Positions 43,543 through 53,753 are shown, counted from the first letter of the stretch. The stretch is 64,000 nucleotides of DNA from Streptomyces sp. Je 1-79 (GCF_025195125.1 NZ_JAMGSL010000007.1:1-64000); one strand, 5' to 3'. The notes: generated by a model not told the origin, from the sequence alone. Numbers and translations are program-made.

Positions 43543-44570
43543 CAGACGGCCGCCTCGGAGGCGTCCCGCAGGTCGAGGCCGATGTCGAGGATCGGGGAGG
43601 AGTGGGTGAGCCCGCCCACCGCGAGGTAGTCCACGCCCGTAGCCGCGTACGCCGCCGCGTTCTCCAGCGTCAGCCGGCCGGAGGACTCCAGGACCGCGCG
43701 GCCGGCGACCAGCGCGACGGCCTCCTCGGTCTCCATGGGGGTGAAGTTGTCGAGCAGGATCAGGTCGGCGCCCGCGTCCAGGACCTCGCGGACCTGGTGC
43801 AGCGTGTCGACCTCGACCTCGATCGGCACCTCCGGGAACAGCTCCCGTACGGCCTTGAAGGCCTGCGCCACACCACCGGCGGCCACCACGTGGTTGTCCT
43901 TCACCAGCGCCGCGTCCGACAGCGACATGCGGTGGTTGACGCCGCCGCCGCAGCGCACCGCGTACTTCTCCAGGGCGCGCAGGCCGGGCGTCGTCTTACG
44001 GGTGTCCCGGACGCGGGCCCTGGTGCCCTCCAGGGCGTCCGCCCACGCGCGCGTGGCGGTGGCGATGCCGGAGAGGCGGCAGAGGATGTTCAGCGCGCTG
44101 CGCTCGCCGGTGAGCAGGTCGCGGGTGCGGGTGGTGACGCTCAGGAGCTTCTGGCCGGCCTCGACCCGCTCGCCGTCCTCGACGTGCCGCTCGACCTCGA
44201 AGGTCTCCGTACAGACGATGGAGAGCACCGCCTCGGCGACCCGCAGGCCGGCCACCACGCCCGCCTCGCGGGCGGTGAAGTCGGCGGTGGCGACCGCGTC
44301 CTCGGGGACGGTCGCGACGGTCGTCACGTCCACGCCGCCGTCGAGGTCCTCCTCGATGGCCAGGTGGGCGATGTCCTCGACCTGGACGGGGTCGAGGCCC
44401 GCGTCGGCGAGCAGCTGCGCGAGCGCGGGGTCGAGCCCGCACTCGTAGACCTCGTCGCCGTCGGCGCAGCCGCAGCCGTCACCGCAGCCGCCCGCCTCCT
44501 CGGCGGGGGCGCTGATCTGGATCAGGGGTACGTCCACGGGCTGCGGACGTGCTTCTTCGGGCGTGCTCAC
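43542..44570 (-). CDS. nadC: Nicotinate-nucleotide pyrophosphorylase (carboxylating)
   Basis: 342 residues. Quinolinate phosphoribosyltransferase that converts quinolinate and PRPP to nicotinate mononucleotide. Core motifs: LDGGVDVTTVATVPEDA, LSGIATATRAW, DTRKTTPGLRALEKYAVRCG and EVDTLHQVREVLDAGADLIL. It has an extra N-terminal stretch of about 50 residues with a Cys cluster (CGDGCGCADGDEVYEC) not found in ordinary NadC; this could bind a metal. GTG at 44570 overlaps the nadB stop by 4 bp. Confidence 0.95.
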   Translation of the reverse strand: MSTPEEARPQPVDVPLIQISAPAEEAGGCGDGCGCADGDEVYECGLDPALAQLLADAGLDPVQVEDIAHLAIEEDLDGGVDVTTVATVPEDAVATADFTAREAGVVAGLRVAEAVLSIVCTETFEVERHVEDGERVEAGQKLLSVTTRTRDLLTGERSALNILCRLSGIATATRAWADALEGTRARVRDTRKTTPGLRALEKYAVRCGGGVNHRMSLSDAALVKDNHVVAAGGVAQAFKAVRELFPEVPIEVEVDTLHQVREVLDAGADLILLDNFTPMETEEAVALVAGRAVLESSGRLTLENAAAYAATGVDYLAVGGLTHSSPILDIGLDLRDASEAAV

Positions 44571-46261
44571 GGCTGCGGCTCCCTGGTTGCGTCGGGGGTT
44601 ACGGAGGGAAAGTCTGCGGTGGCGGTGCGGCGGACCACGAGCCGGCGGTCCGAGGTGAGGCGCACGATCAGATGACGCTGCCAGTCCTCGTCGCGCTCGG
44701 GACGGTCCTCGCGCCAGTGACAGCCGCGGGTCTCCCGGCGCTCCAGGGCGGCGGCGACCAGCACCCGGGCGACGCACAGGAGGTTCGTCGTCTCCCAGGA
44801 GTCGACGCCCGGCTCGGCCGTCTTGCCGGAGTGGTCCTCCGCCGCGGAGAGGCTCAGCGCCTCCAGGGCGTCGGCGGCGTCCTGAAGGCTCCCGGCGGAC
44901 CGCAGCACTCCGGCGTCCGCGCTCATGATCCGCTGGATGCGGACCCGGGTCTCGGGCGCGAGCAGCGGCAGCACGGACGAGGTGGCGGACACGACCGGCA
45001 GGCCCTCGCGGTGCGGGCCGCGCGTGGCGATGTCCTCGGCGATCCGCTCGGCGAAGACCAGGCCCTCCAGGAGCGAGTTCGACGCGAGCCGGTTGGCTCC
45101 GTGCACGCCCGTGCAGGCCACCTCACCGCACGCGTAGAGGCCCGGGACGGTGGTCCGGCCCGTCAGGTCGGTGCGGACGCCGCCGGAGGCGTAGTGGGCC
45201 GCGGGGGCGACCGGGATCGGCTCGGTGACCGGGTCGATGCCGTGGGCCCGGCAGGCCGCGAGGATGGTGGGGAACCGCTTCTCCCACATCTCGGCGCCGA
45301 AGTGCCGGGCGTCCAGGTACATGTGCTCCGCGCCCAGCTCGTGCATCCGGCGCGTGATCGCCTTGGCGACGATGTCACGGGGGGCGAGCTCGGCCAGCTC
45401 GTGCTGCCCGACCATGAACCGGACCCCGTCGGCGTCGACGAGATGGGCGCCCTCGCCCCGTACCGCCTCGGAGACCAGCGGCTGCTGGCCCTCGGAGCCG
45501 GCGCCGAGGAAGAGCACCGTCGGGTGGAACTGGACGAACTCCAGGTCGGAGACCTCGGCCCCGGCCCGCAGGGCGAGCGCCACGCCGTCGCCGGTGGAGA
45601 CGGCCGGGTTGGTGGTGGCCGAGAAGACCTGGCCCATGCCGCCGGTCGCGAGGACCACGGCGGGGGCGTGGACGGCGCCGACGCCGTCGTGCTGGCCCTC
45701 GCCCATCACGTGCAGGGTGACACCCGCCGTACGGCCGTCCTCGTCCTTGAGGAGGTCCAGGACCAGGGCGTGCTCGATGGTGCGCAGCCCCCCGTCCCGT
45801 ATCGCCTCGACGAGGGCGCGGGAGATCTCCGCGCCGGTCGCGTCGCCTCCGGCGTGGGCGATCCGGCGGCGGTGGTGGCCGCCCTCGCGGGTCAGGGCGA
45901 TCTCGCCGTCGTCGGTCTTGTCGAAGTCGGCGCCCGTGGCGATCAGCCTGCGGACGGCGTCGGGGCCCTCGGTGACCAGCAGCCGTACGGCCTCGGTGTC
46001 GCAGAGCCCGGCACCGGCGACGAGGGTGTCGTCGAGGTGCTGCTCGGGGGTGTCGCCCTCGCCGAGCGCGGCGGCGATGCCGCCCTGCGCCCAGCGCGTG
46101 GAGCCGTCGTCCAGGCGGGCCTTGGTGACGACGACCGTGCGCAGTCCGGCGGCGGTGCAGCGCAGGGCCGCGGTCAGCCCCGCGACACCGGAGCCGACCA
46201 CGACGACGTCGGCGTCGATGGACCAGCCGGGCGCGGGCGCGTGCAGCCGTATTCCGGTCAC
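44567..46261 (-). CDS. nadB: L-aspartate oxidase
   Basis: 564 residues. FAD enzyme oxidising aspartate to iminoaspartate for NAD synthesis. FAD-binding [17 protein letters not shown] at the N-terminus; fumarate reductase-like motifs [40 protein letters not shown] and [15 protein letters not shown]. The GTG at 46261 overlaps the panC stop by 4 bp and is just upstream of the FAD fold. nadA is not in the window. Coupled to nadC downstream, so quinolinate production and use are co-expressed. Confidence 0.95.
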   Translation of the reverse strand: MTGIRLHAPAPGWSIDADVVVVGSGVAGLTAALRCTAAGLRTVVVTKARLDDGSTRWAQGGIAAALGEGDTPEQHLDDTLVAGAGLCDTEAVRLLVTEGPDAVRRLIATGADFDKTDDGEIALTREGGHHRRRIAHAGGDATGAEISRALVEAIRDGGLRTIEHALVLDLLKDEDGRTAGVTLHVMGEGQHDGVGAVHAPAVVLATGGMGQVFSATTNPAVSTGDGVALALRAGAEVSDLEFVQFHPTVLFLGAGSEGQQPLVSEAVRGEGAHLVDADGVRFMVGQHELAELAPRDIVAKAITRRMHELGAEHMYLDARHFGAEMWEKRFPTILAACRAHGIDPVTEPIPVAPAAHYASGGVRTDLTGRTTVPGLYACGEVACTGVHGANRLASNSLLEGLVFAERIAEDIATRGPHREGLPVVSATSSVLPLLAPETRVRIQRIMSADAGVLRSAGSLQDAADALEALSLSAAEDHSGKTAEPGVDSWETTNLLCVARVLVAAALERRETRGCHWREDRPERDEDWQRHLIVRLTSDRRLVVRRTATADFPSVTPDATREPQP

Positions 46262-47325
46262 TTGGTGGCTCCGAGGGTCAGCGGAATGTTGTCGATCAGG
46301 CGCGTGCCGCCCACGCGCGCGGCGACGGCGAGGATCGCCTCGCCGTCGTGGTCGTCGCCGACCTCGGTGAAATCGGCCGGGTCGACCAGGGCCAGGTAGT
46401 CGAGCCTGAGCGGCGGCTCGCCCTTCGCCGCGTCGTCGAGGACGGCACGGGCCGCGGCCCGGACGGCTCCGGCGCCGCCGCCCTCGGACGCCTGGGCGAC
46501 GGCGTGGGCATCGGCGGCGGCTCGGGCCTCGCCGAGCCGGGAGAGCGCCTCCGCGCGGGTCTCGGCACGGTCCTGCGAGCCGGGCAGGGAGGCGGCCCGC
46601 GCGCACAGCGCGTGCTGGGCCGACAGCCGGTCGCTCGCGGCGAACAGGGCACGGGAGAGGGCGAGGGCCGTGCGGCGCTCGCCGGCGGAGAGGTAGCGGT
46701 TCCGGCTGGACAGGGCGAGGCCGTCGGTCTCGCGGACGGTCGGCACGCCGACGATCTCCGCGGGGAAGTTCAGGTCGCGGGCCATCCGGCGGATCAGGGC
46801 CAGCTGCTGGGCGTCCTTCTGGCCGAAGAAGGCCAGGTCGGGGCTGGTGAGGTGGAGCAGCTTGGCGACGACGGTGAGCATGCCGTCGAAGTGGCCGGGG
46901 CGCGAGGCGCCTTCGAGACGCTCCCCCATGGGGCCCGCGCTGATCCGGACCTGGGGCCCCCCGCCGGGGTAGACCTCGTCGACGGAGGGGGCGAAGACCG
47001 TGTCGGCGCCGGCCGCCTCGGCGGTCCGGAGGTCGGCCTCCAGCGTCCTGGGGTAGCGGTCGAGGTCCTCGCCGGCGCCGAACTGCAGCGGGTTGACGAA
47101 GACCGTGACGACGACGAACCCGTCGGGTCCGACGTACTCGCGGGCGGTACGGACGAGGGTGGCGTGACCGTCGTGGAGCGCGCCCATGGTCATGACGACC
47201 GCGGTACGGCGGTTTCCGGCCAGTTCGGGCGGGGTGGAGGAGGCGGACGCGACGGCGGGCGAGCGGCGGGCGAGCGCGTGGAGCTCGGCCGCCGTACGGA
47301 CCAGTGCGAAGGTGGTCGATGTCAT
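46258..47325 (-). CDS. panC: Pantothenate synthetase
   Basis: 355 residues, longer than E. coli PanC (283) owing to an Ala-rich insertion in the C-terminal half (around residues 235-310). It ligates pantoate and beta-alanine with ATP. Motifs: [19 protein letters not shown] (HIGH-like), [40 protein letters not shown] and SSRNRYLS (KMSKS-like). ATG at 47325 overlaps the upstream DUF2520 gene stop (ATGA). Functionally linked to coaX, the next CoA step, at the operon end. Confidence 0.95.
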   Translation of the reverse strand: MTSTTFALVRTAAELHALARRSPAVASASSTPPELAGNRRTAVVMTMGALHDGHATLVRTAREYVGPDGFVVVTVFVNPLQFGAGEDLDRYPRTLEADLRTAEAAGADTVFAPSVDEVYPGGGPQVRISAGPMGERLEGASRPGHFDGMLTVVAKLLHLTSPDLAFFGQKDAQQLALIRRMARDLNFPAEIVGVPTVRETDGLALSSRNRYLSAGERRTALALSRALFAASDRLSAQHALCARAASLPGSQDRAETRAEALSRLGEARAAADAHAVAQASEGGGAGAVRAAARAVLDDAAKGEPPLRLDYLALVDPADFTEVGDDHDGEAILAVAARVGGTRLIDNIPLTLGATK

Positions 47326-48236
47326 CGGTCGGTCTCCCCGTCGGCGAGCACACCCAGCAGATCCTCGGCCAGCTCGGGCTTGAGCAGGCCGTGCGCGAGC
47401 GCCCGGTCGGCGGTCGTGCGGGCCATCGCCAGGTAGCCGGCGACGGTGCCGGGCGCGTGCTTGCGCAGCTCGGCGACGTGCGCGGCGACCGTGCCCGCGT
47501 CACCGCGCGCCACGGGTCCGGTGAGGGCCCCGTCGCCGGAACGCAGGGCGTTGTCCAGGGCGGCGCCGAGGAGCGGGCCGAGCATCCGGTCGGGGGCGGC
47601 GACGCCGGCCGAACGGAGCAGGTCCATGGACTGGGCGACCAGGGTGACCAGGTGGTTCGCGCCCAGCGCGAGGGCCGCGTGGTAGAGCGGGCGGGCCTCC
47701 TCCTCGATCCACTCGGGCTCGCCGCCCATCTCGATGACCAGGGCCTCGGCTGCCAGCCGCAGCTCCACGGGCGCGGTCACCCCGAAGGAGCAGCCGGCCA
47801 GTCGCTGGACGTCGACGGAGGTGCCCGTGAACGTCATGGCGGGGTGCAGGGCCAGCGGCAGCGCGCCGGCCCGGCGGGCGGGGTCGAGGACCTTCACGCC
47901 GTACCGCCCGGAGGTGTGCACGAGCAGCTGCCCGGGCCGTACGGACCCGGTCTCGGCGAGGCCCTCGACCAGGCCTGGCAGGGCGTCGTCGGGAACGGTC
48001 AGCAGCACCAGCTCGGCGCGGGCGAGCACCTCGCCCGGCGGCACGATCGGCACGTCCGGGAGGAGGGTCCCGGCGCGCCGCACGGAGGCGTCGGAGACCG
48101 CGGATACGGCGACGGGGCGGTGTCCCGCGAGCTGGAGGGCGGCCGCGAGGGCGGGCCCCACCCGGCCGGCTCCGACGACTCCGACGGTGAGTCGCGCGGG
48201 ACGGTCTTCCGCTCGGGGTTCTGCTGGTTGGTTCAC
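47322..48236 (-). CDS. Rossmann-fold DUF2520 oxidoreductase-like protein
   Basis: 304 residues. N-terminal NAD(P)-binding [20 protein letters not shown], then [40 protein letters not shown] and HPAMTFTG, and a C-terminal helical dimerisation part (DUF2520). The fold resembles ProC and ketopantoate reductase. First gene of the pan-nad operon and translationally coupled to panC, so a ketopantoate reductase-like (PanE/PanG) role is a reasonable guess but unproven. Starts at GTG 48236; no Shine-Dalgarno is obvious. Confidence 0.82.
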   Translation of the reverse strand: MNQPAEPRAEDRPARLTVGVVGAGRVGPALAAALQLAGHRPVAVSAVSDASVRRAGTLLPDVPIVPPGEVLARAELVLLTVPDDALPGLVEGLAETGSVRPGQLLVHTSGRYGVKVLDPARRAGALPLALHPAMTFTGTSVDVQRLAGCSFGVTAPVELRLAAEALVIEMGGEPEWIEEEARPLYHAALALGANHLVTLVAQSMDLLRSAGVAAPDRMLGPLLGAALDNALRSGDGALTGPVARGDAGTVAAHVAELRKHAPGTVAGYLAMARTTADRALAHGLLKPELAEDLLGVLADGETDR

Positions 48237-48360
48237 GCGGCAACGGCCTTCCGTTCCAGTCCGCGGGGGGTACCGGACGATTTCTGGTCATGCTACGCCA
48301 GCGTTTCGCGCTCCTCCGTGACTGTCCACAGGGTGTGGGTGGTGGTGTGATGATCGGCCC

Positions 48361-49596
48361 ATGGACGAAACGGAAGCGCGACTGCACCGGGCGAAGGTGT
48401 GGGGCGGTGCGCGGCGGTCGCTGTGGCACTCGCCGGTGGAGGGCACGGTCGGGGAGCGCCTGCGGGAGCTGGCCGACTGGGCGGGGGCGGCGGACGGCGA
48501 CGGCGGCCCCCTCGACACGTACGGCGACGGGCTCGTCGAGCAGGTCGAGGAGCGGGTGGCCGATGAGCTCGGGTTCCCCGCCGCGGTGTTCTTCCCGACC
48601 GGGACGATGGCCCAGCAGGTGGCGCTGCGCTGCTGGGCGGGGCGGACCGGAAGCCAGGTCGTCGCCCTCCATCCGCTGGCGCACCCGGAGGTCCACGAGG
48701 GCGGTGCGCTGACGGCGGTGAGCGGGCTGCGGACCGTCCGTCCCACGGACGGTCCGAGGCTGCCGACGGCCGAGGAGGTACGGGAGCACCCGGAGCCGTT
48801 CGGAACGCTGATGCTGGAGCTGCCGCTGCGGGACGCCGGGTTCGTGCTGCCGACCTGGGACGAGCTGGTCGAGGTCGTGGAGGCGGCCCGGGAGCGGGAC
48901 GCAGTGGTGCACGTCGACGGCGCGCGGCTCTGGGAGTGCGCCCCGCACTTCGGCCGCGATCTGCGGGAGATCGCGGGGCTCGCGGACAGCGTGTACGTCT
49001 CCTTCTACAAGTCCCTGGGCGGTCTTTCCGGGGCGGCACTGGCCGGCCCCGAGGACGTCATGGAGGAGGCCCGGGTGTGGCGGCACCGGTACGGGGGACT
49101 GCTCTTCCAGCAGTACCCGGCGGCGGTGTCGGCGCTGCGGGGCCTGGAACGCGAGCTGCCGCGCCTTCCGTCGTACGTCGCCCACGCGCGCGTGGTGGCG
49201 GCCGCGCTGCAGGCGGGGTTCGAGGAGGCCGGCGTGGGGTGGTTCCGGGTGCATCCCGAGCCGCCCCACACCCACCAGTTCCAGGTCTGGCTGCCGTACG
49301 CCCCGGACGTCCTCACCGCCGCCTCCCTGGCGCTCACGGAGGCGACCGGCACGGTCCTCTTCCGCCGCTGGAGCGGCCCGGGAGCGGCGGGCCCGCCGGG
49401 GGTCGCCGTGACGGAGGTGACGGTGGGCGCGCCCGGCCTCGAGTGGACGGAAGCCGAGGTACGGGAGGCGGTCCGCGCCTTCCTGTCCCACGTGCGGCCC
49501 ACCGGCCCGGGAACCGGCGGCCCGGGAACCGGCGGCTCCGGGACCACCGGCGCGGGGCCCGGCACGCCCTCGCCGCCGGACGGAGCCACCGGCTGA
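48361..49596 (+). CDS. Threonine-aldolase-type PLP-dependent lyase
   Basis: 411 residues, fold type I PLP enzyme of the beta-eliminating lyase / low-specificity threonine aldolase family. Features: YGDGLVEQVEERVADELGF, FFPTGTMAQQVALRCWAG, VVHVDGARLWECAPHFGRDL and the PLP-Lys region DSVYVSFYKSLGGLSGAALA. It likely cleaves threonine or related beta-hydroxy amino acids to glycine and an aldehyde. The C-terminus ends in a Gly/Thr/Pro-rich tail of about 30 residues. ATG at 48361 lies 6 nt after GATGAT with no good Shine-Dalgarno. Divergent from the pan-nad operon. Confidence 0.85.
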   Translation: MDETEARLHRAKVWGGARRSLWHSPVEGTVGERLRELADWAGAADGDGGPLDTYGDGLVEQVEERVADELGFPAAVFFPTGTMAQQVALRCWAGRTGSQVVALHPLAHPEVHEGGALTAVSGLRTVRPTDGPRLPTAEEVREHPEPFGTLMLELPLRDAGFVLPTWDELVEVVEAARERDAVVHVDGARLWECAPHFGRDLREIAGLADSVYVSFYKSLGGLSGAALAGPEDVMEEARVWRHRYGGLLFQQYPAAVSALRGLERELPRLPSYVAHARVVAAALQAGFEEAGVGWFRVHPEPPHTHQFQVWLPYAPDVLTAASLALTEATGTVLFRRWSGPGAAGPPGVAVTEVTVGAPGLEWTEAEVREAVRAFLSHVRPTGPGTGGPGTGGSGTTGAGPGTPSPPDGATG

Positions 49597-49618
49597 GGGC
49601 CGGTCGGTCGGCGCGCGC

Positions 49619-49641
49619 CGATTGACCGGCGGCGTCAATCG
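49619..49641. promoter_or_regulatory. Perfect inverted repeat upstream of the ArsR-type gene
   Basis: Arms CGATTGAC (49619-49626) and GTCAATCG (49634-49641) with a 7-bp spacer, 40 bp upstream of the GTG of the ArsR-type regulator. The position and symmetry suit an autoregulatory operator. Confidence 0.55.
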
Positions 49642-49680
49642 GTTCGACACCACCCCCGGGCCGCCCCGCACCATGGGCGC

Positions 49681-50769
49681 GTGAGCGTGACCATCGACAT
49701 CACCGGGCTGCCGCACGAGCGGATCGTCTTCTGCCCCTCCCCGCTGGCCGAGCTGGGCGCCGCGCTGCACGCGCTGTCCGAGCCCGGGCACCACGCCGGG
49801 CTGCACGGCTGGGCCACCACCACGGCCGCCGGGCTGAGGCCCGAGCTCGCCGACCGGATGCACGAGGCCGACTTCATGTGGCGGTCCACGCGCTCCGACT
49901 TCCTGCTGCCCGCCCAGCCGCGCGAGACGCTCGCCGAGGAGCTCGACGACCTCGACCGCATGGAGGACGAGACGTACGTCGGGGCTGCGCTGGAGATCTC
50001 GTGCAGCAGCCAGTACGCGGACGGCATGCCCTCCCCGCTCGTCGACGCCCCGGCCCGCCGCCGCGCCCTCGACCTGGCCGCCGCGCGTGGTCCGCGCCAG
50101 GCCGCGTTCGTCGAGCGGATGCTCGCCGACCCGCCCGGCACACGCGCGTGGGTCCGCCGGCTCCTGGAGGACTGCGACGACGCGTTCTTCGCCGGCACCT
50201 GGCGCCGGGTCCGGGTCCAGCTCGCCGCCGACGCCCGGCACAAGACCGAGCTGCTGCGCCGCAAGGGCCTCACCGAGGCCGTCACGGGCACCTCCCCCGC
50301 GATGAGCGTGGAGGAGGACGCCCAGGGCACCCGGATCGTCATCGACAAGCTGGTCCACGCCCGGACGACCGCCCACGGCTCGGCGCTCACCTTCCTGCCG
50401 ACCGCCTTCGGCTGGCCGCACCTCACCGCCCTGCACGCACGCGGCTGGCAGCCGGTGATCCAGTACCCCGTCTCCACCCGCGAGCTCGCCGGCACCGCCT
50501 CCGTGGACACCGTCCGGCTCCGCCTGGAGGCCGTCGCCCACCCCATGCGCATGCGGATGTGCAGGAACCTCGCCCGCGCCTCGTACACGACGAGCGAGCT
50601 GGCCGACGCGTACGGCATCACCGCGCCGGAGGTCTCACGGCACCTCGCCGTCCTGAAGAAGGCCGGGCTGCTCACCACCCAGCGCCGCGGCCGCTACGTC
50701 ATGCACCAACTGGACGTGACCGTCGTCGCCCGCCTGGGCAGCGACTTCCTCGAAGCCCTCCTGCGCTAG
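49681..50769 (+). CDS. ArsR-type winged-helix regulator with DUF5937-like domain
   Basis: 362 residues. A large N-terminal domain (about 1-270; MSVTIDITGLPHERIVFCPS, HGWATTTAAGLRPELADRMH, FVERMLADPPGTRAWVRRLL) fits the DUF5937 type found in front of ArsR helix-turn-helix domains in actinobacteria. The C-terminal domain (LRLEAVAHPMRMRMCRNLAR, TSELADAYGITAPEVSRHLA, LKKAGLLTTQRRGRYVMHQL) is a clear ArsR winged helix. No metal-binding Cys pair is seen, so the signal is probably not a metal. GTG at 49681. An inverted repeat upstream may be its operator. Confidence 0.8.
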   Translation: MSVTIDITGLPHERIVFCPSPLAELGAALHALSEPGHHAGLHGWATTTAAGLRPELADRMHEADFMWRSTRSDFLLPAQPRETLAEELDDLDRMEDETYVGAALEISCSSQYADGMPSPLVDAPARRRALDLAAARGPRQAAFVERMLADPPGTRAWVRRLLEDCDDAFFAGTWRRVRVQLAADARHKTELLRRKGLTEAVTGTSPAMSVEEDAQGTRIVIDKLVHARTTAHGSALTFLPTAFGWPHLTALHARGWQPVIQYPVSTRELAGTASVDTVRLRLEAVAHPMRMRMCRNLARASYTTSELADAYGITAPEVSRHLAVLKKAGLLTTQRRGRYVMHQLDVTVVARLGSDFLEALLR

Positions 50770-50791
50770 GAGCGAACCCCGGCGTCACGGC

Positions 50792-51466
50792 TCAGATCGC
50801 CCCGCCGCCCGCCCGGACCAGGCCCGTCTCGTACGCGAGGACCACCACCTGCACGCGGTCGCGCAGACCGAGCTTGGTCAGGATCCGGCCCACGTGCGTC
50901 TTCACCGTCGCCTCCGAGAGCACCAGCCGGGCGGCGATCTCGCCGTTCGACAGGCCCTGGGCGACCAGGAGCATCACCTCACGCTCCCGGTCGGTGAGCC
51001 GCTCCAGCTCCTTGTGCTGCGGCTCGCGGCCCGACGACGGCAGCATCGGCGAGAAGCGGTCGAGGAGACGGCGGGTGGTGGACGGGGCCACCACCGCGTC
51101 GCCGCTGTGCACGGAGCGGATCGCTCCGAGCAGCTCGCTCGGCGGCACGTCCTTCAGCATGAAGCCGCTCGCACCCGCCTTCAGCCCGGAGAACGCGTAC
51201 TCGTCCAGGTCGAAGGTGGTCAGGATCAGCACCTTGGGAGCCTCCGGCTCCGCGCAGATCCGCCGGGTCGCCTCCACCCCGTCCAGCTTGGGCATCCGTA
51301 CGTCCATCAGCACCACGTCCACCGCCGTGGAGCGCAGCACCTCCAGCGCCTCCACGCCGTCGCCCGCCTCGGCCACGACCTCCATGTCCGGCTGGGCGGC
51401 GAGCACCATGCGGAAGCCGGTGCGCAGCAGCACCTGGTCGTCGACGAGCATCACGCGGATGGACAT
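50792..51466 (-). CDS. NarL/LuxR-type response regulator
   Basis: 224 residues. Receiver domain with Asp9-Asp10, phospho-acceptor Asp55 in VVLMDVRMPKLDG, Thr in LILTTFDLDEY and Lys in GFMLKDVPPSEL; C-terminal LuxR helix-turn-helix LTDREREVMLLVAQGLSNGE and LSEATVKTHVGRILTKLGLR. Paired with the sensor kinase encoded 18 bp upstream on the same strand. Targets unknown. No exporter genes, a common partner for this type, are adjacent. Confidence 0.92.
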   Translation of the reverse strand: MSIRVMLVDDQVLLRTGFRMVLAAQPDMEVVAEAGDGVEALEVLRSTAVDVVLMDVRMPKLDGVEATRRICAEPEAPKVLILTTFDLDEYAFSGLKAGASGFMLKDVPPSELLGAIRSVHSGDAVVAPSTTRRLLDRFSPMLPSSGREPQHKELERLTDREREVMLLVAQGLSNGEIAARLVLSEATVKTHVGRILTKLGLRDRVQVVVLAYETGLVRAGGGAI

Positions 51467-51484
51467 GTGGTTCCTTCGGGATCG

Positions 51485-52690
51485 TCAGTGGGCGGGCTTC
51501 AGGGGGAGCAGGGCGCTGATGCGGAAGCCGCCCCCGGGGCGCGGCCCCGCGTCCAGGGTGCCGCCGACCATGCCGACCCGCTCGCGCATGCCGATCAGGC
51601 CGTGACCGCGGCCGTCCGCGCCCCCGTCCTCGTACATCTCGTGGGTCGCGCCGCGCCCGTCGTCCTCGACGAGCAGGCCGAGACCGTCGTCGAAGTACAC
51701 CAGGCGGACGCTGGCTCCGGCATCCGGTCCGCCGTGCTTGCGCGTGTTGGTGAGGGCTTCCTGCACGATCCGGTACGCGGTGAGCTCGACACCGCTCGGC
51801 AGCGGACGCGGCGTGCCCTCGATCCGGAAGTCCACCGTCAGACCGGCCGTACGGACCTGCTCGACCAGATCCTCGATCTGCTCGACATCGGGCTGGGGCA
51901 CGTACTCCCCGGCCTCCTGGTGCTCGCCGGTGCGCAGGATGCCGAGCAGCCGGCGCATCTCGGCCAGGGCCTGCCGGCCGGTCGAGGAGATCGTCTCCAG
52001 GGCCTGCTTGGCCTGCGCGGGCGAGGCGTCCAGGACATAGGCGGCGCCGTCGGCCTGGACCACCATCACCGACACGTTGTGCGCGACGACGTCGTGGAGC
52101 TCGCGGGCGATCCGGGCCCGCTCGGCGGCGACGGCGACCTTGGCCTGCGCCTCGCGCTCCTTCTCCAGGCGGGAGGCGCGCTCCTCCAGCTGCGCGAAGT
52201 AGGCACGGCGGGTGCGCAGGGAGTCGCCGAGCACCCAGGCGAGCACGAACGGGACGGTCATGATCACGGTGAAGAAGACGTGCGCGAGGGCGGAGCCCGG
52301 GCTGGTCTCGGAGGGCCATCTCAGCATGGAGAGCGTCGCGGCGCTGAGACCGCCGGCGAGCGCGAGGCGGGACGCCCAGCGCGGCCCGTCGTGCGCGGCC
52401 ACGGTGTAGATGATCACCAGCATGGCGAAGTCCGCGAAGAAGGGCTCCAGCCCGAGGCCGAGCTGGGCGACGCCCAGCGCGACGGTGAGCAGCAGCATCT
52501 TCTCGGGCGCGCGGCGGCGCAACGCGACGACCAGGGAGAAGAGCACGGCGACCACGCCGTACGCGACGGGTTTGTCGACCGCCGGGTAGGTCCCGCCCAC
52601 CCACAGCATGGAGAACCCGAGGAGGACGACGGCCCAGAAGGTGTCGACGCCCGTCGGGTGTCTGCGGATGAAGTCGTAGAGGCGCTGCAC
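51485..52690 (-). CDS. HisKA_3 sensor histidine kinase
   Basis: 401 residues. The N-terminal half has about five to six transmembrane helices (TFWAVVLLGFSMLWVGG, AYGVVAVLFSLVVAL, HVFFTVIMTVPFVLAWVLG) with little extracellular loop, so it probably senses within the membrane. The HisKA_3 box is ARIARELHDVVAHNVSVMVV; the HATPase domain has EALTNTRKHGG and GHGLIGMRERVGMVGG. It phosphorylates the adjacent NarL-type regulator. GTG at 52690 is 7 nt after TACGCT with no Shine-Dalgarno. Confidence 0.92.
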   Translation of the reverse strand: MQRLYDFIRRHPTGVDTFWAVVLLGFSMLWVGGTYPAVDKPVAYGVVAVLFSLVVALRRRAPEKMLLLTVALGVAQLGLGLEPFFADFAMLVIIYTVAAHDGPRWASRLALAGGLSAATLSMLRWPSETSPGSALAHVFFTVIMTVPFVLAWVLGDSLRTRRAYFAQLEERASRLEKEREAQAKVAVAAERARIARELHDVVAHNVSVMVVQADGAAYVLDASPAQAKQALETISSTGRQALAEMRRLLGILRTGEHQEAGEYVPQPDVEQIEDLVEQVRTAGLTVDFRIEGTPRPLPSGVELTAYRIVQEALTNTRKHGGPDAGASVRLVYFDDGLGLLVEDDGRGATHEMYEDGGADGRGHGLIGMRERVGMVGGTLDAGPRPGGGFRISALLPLKPAH

Positions 52691-52787
52691 GTAACCCAGC
52701 GTAGGGAAGGCAGATAGGTGCAGGGGTCAACCGTGGGGTCGATCCTTGGCGTGAAGGCCGTACTCCGCAAGGTGGAGACTGGGGCCT

Positions 52788-53753
52788 GTGACGGATGAGA
52801 CGTGTCAGTGGCAGGGGTGGCGCGAAGCCACGGAACAGGCTCTGTACGGCCCCGGGGGCTTCTTTCTGGGCCCCGAGGGCCCGGCCGGTCACTTCCGCAC
52901 CTCGGTGCACGCCTCCCCGCTCTTCACCGCGGCCGTCGCGCGGCTGCTGACCGCGGTGGCGGAGGAGCTGGGCACGGACGAGGTCGCGTTCGTGGACATG
53001 GGCGCGGGGCGCGGGGAGCTGGTGACGGGCGTCCTGGCCGCCGTGCCCGAGGGGCTCTCGGTACGGGCGTACGGCGTCGAGCGCGCGGGCCGGCCCGTGG
53101 GGATCGACCCCCGGGTGGAGTGGACGGACCGGCTCCCGGAGGGGGTCCGCGGGCTGCTCTTCGCGAACGAGTGGCTCGACAACGTGCCGGTCGACGTCGC
53201 GAGCGTCGACGAGTCGGGGGTCGTGCGGTACGTCGAGGTACGGGCGGCGGACGGCGCGGAGCGGCTGGGGCGGCCCGTCGAGGGCCCGGACGCGGAGTGG
53301 CTGGAGCGGTGGTGGCCGATCAAGGAGCCCGGGGAGCGGGCCGAGATCGGGCGGCCGCGCGACGAGGCGTGGGCGGCGGCGGTGGGCTCGCTGGCGGCGG
53401 GGAAGGCGGTGGCGGTGGACTACGGGCATGTACGGGGGTCCAGGCCGCCGTTCGGGACGCTGACAGGGTTCCGGGCGGGGCGGGAGGTGGAGCCGGTGCC
53501 GGACGGGTCGTGCGATGTGACGGCGCATGTGGCGATGGACGCCTGCGGCGCGGGCGGCGGGGAGCTGACGACGCAGCGGGACGCGTTGCGCCGCCTCGGC
53601 GTCCGCGGCGAACGGCCGCCTCTTTCGCTCGCGTCGTCGGACCCGGCCGCCTACGTGCGGGCGCTCGGCGCGGCGGGCGAGGCGGCCGAGCTGACCGCGC
53701 GCGGCGGGCTCGGCGACTTCCTGTGGCTCACCCGGAGGGTGCCGGCGGCGTAG
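52788..53753 (+). CDS. MidA/NDUFAF7-type SAM-dependent methyltransferase
   Basis: 321 residues of the COG1565 (MidA) family. SAM-binding glycine motif [20 protein letters not shown] near residues 66-85, [20 protein letters not shown], and [13 protein letters not shown] with [20 protein letters not shown]. In mitochondria the homologue NDUFAF7 methylates an arginine of the 49-kDa complex I subunit NDUFS2, needed for assembly. Here the next gene encodes an NDUFS2/NuoD homologue, 72 bp downstream, strongly suggesting the same substrate. GTG at 52788. Confidence 0.85.
   Translation: MTDETCQWQGWREATEQALYGPGGFFLGPEGPAGHFRTSVHASPLFTAAVARLLTAVAEELGTDEVAFVDMGAGRGELVTGVLAAVPEGLSVRAYGVERAGRPVGIDPRVEWTDRLPEGVRGLLFANEWLDNVPVDVASVDESGVVRYVEVRAADGAERLGRPVEGPDAEWLERWWPIKEPGERAEIGRPRDEAWAAAVGSLAAGKAVAVDYGHVRGSRPPFGTLTGFRAGREVEPVPDGSCDVTAHVAMDACGAGGGELTTQRDALRRLGVRGERPPLSLASSDPAAYVRALGAAGEAAELTARGGLGDFLWLTRRVPAA

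Noticed and set aside
44567..47503. A 978-residue minus-strand frame
   Set aside because: Only the nadB part is real; upstream it is a frame-shifted shadow of panC and the DUF2520 gene, with R/P-rich sequence.
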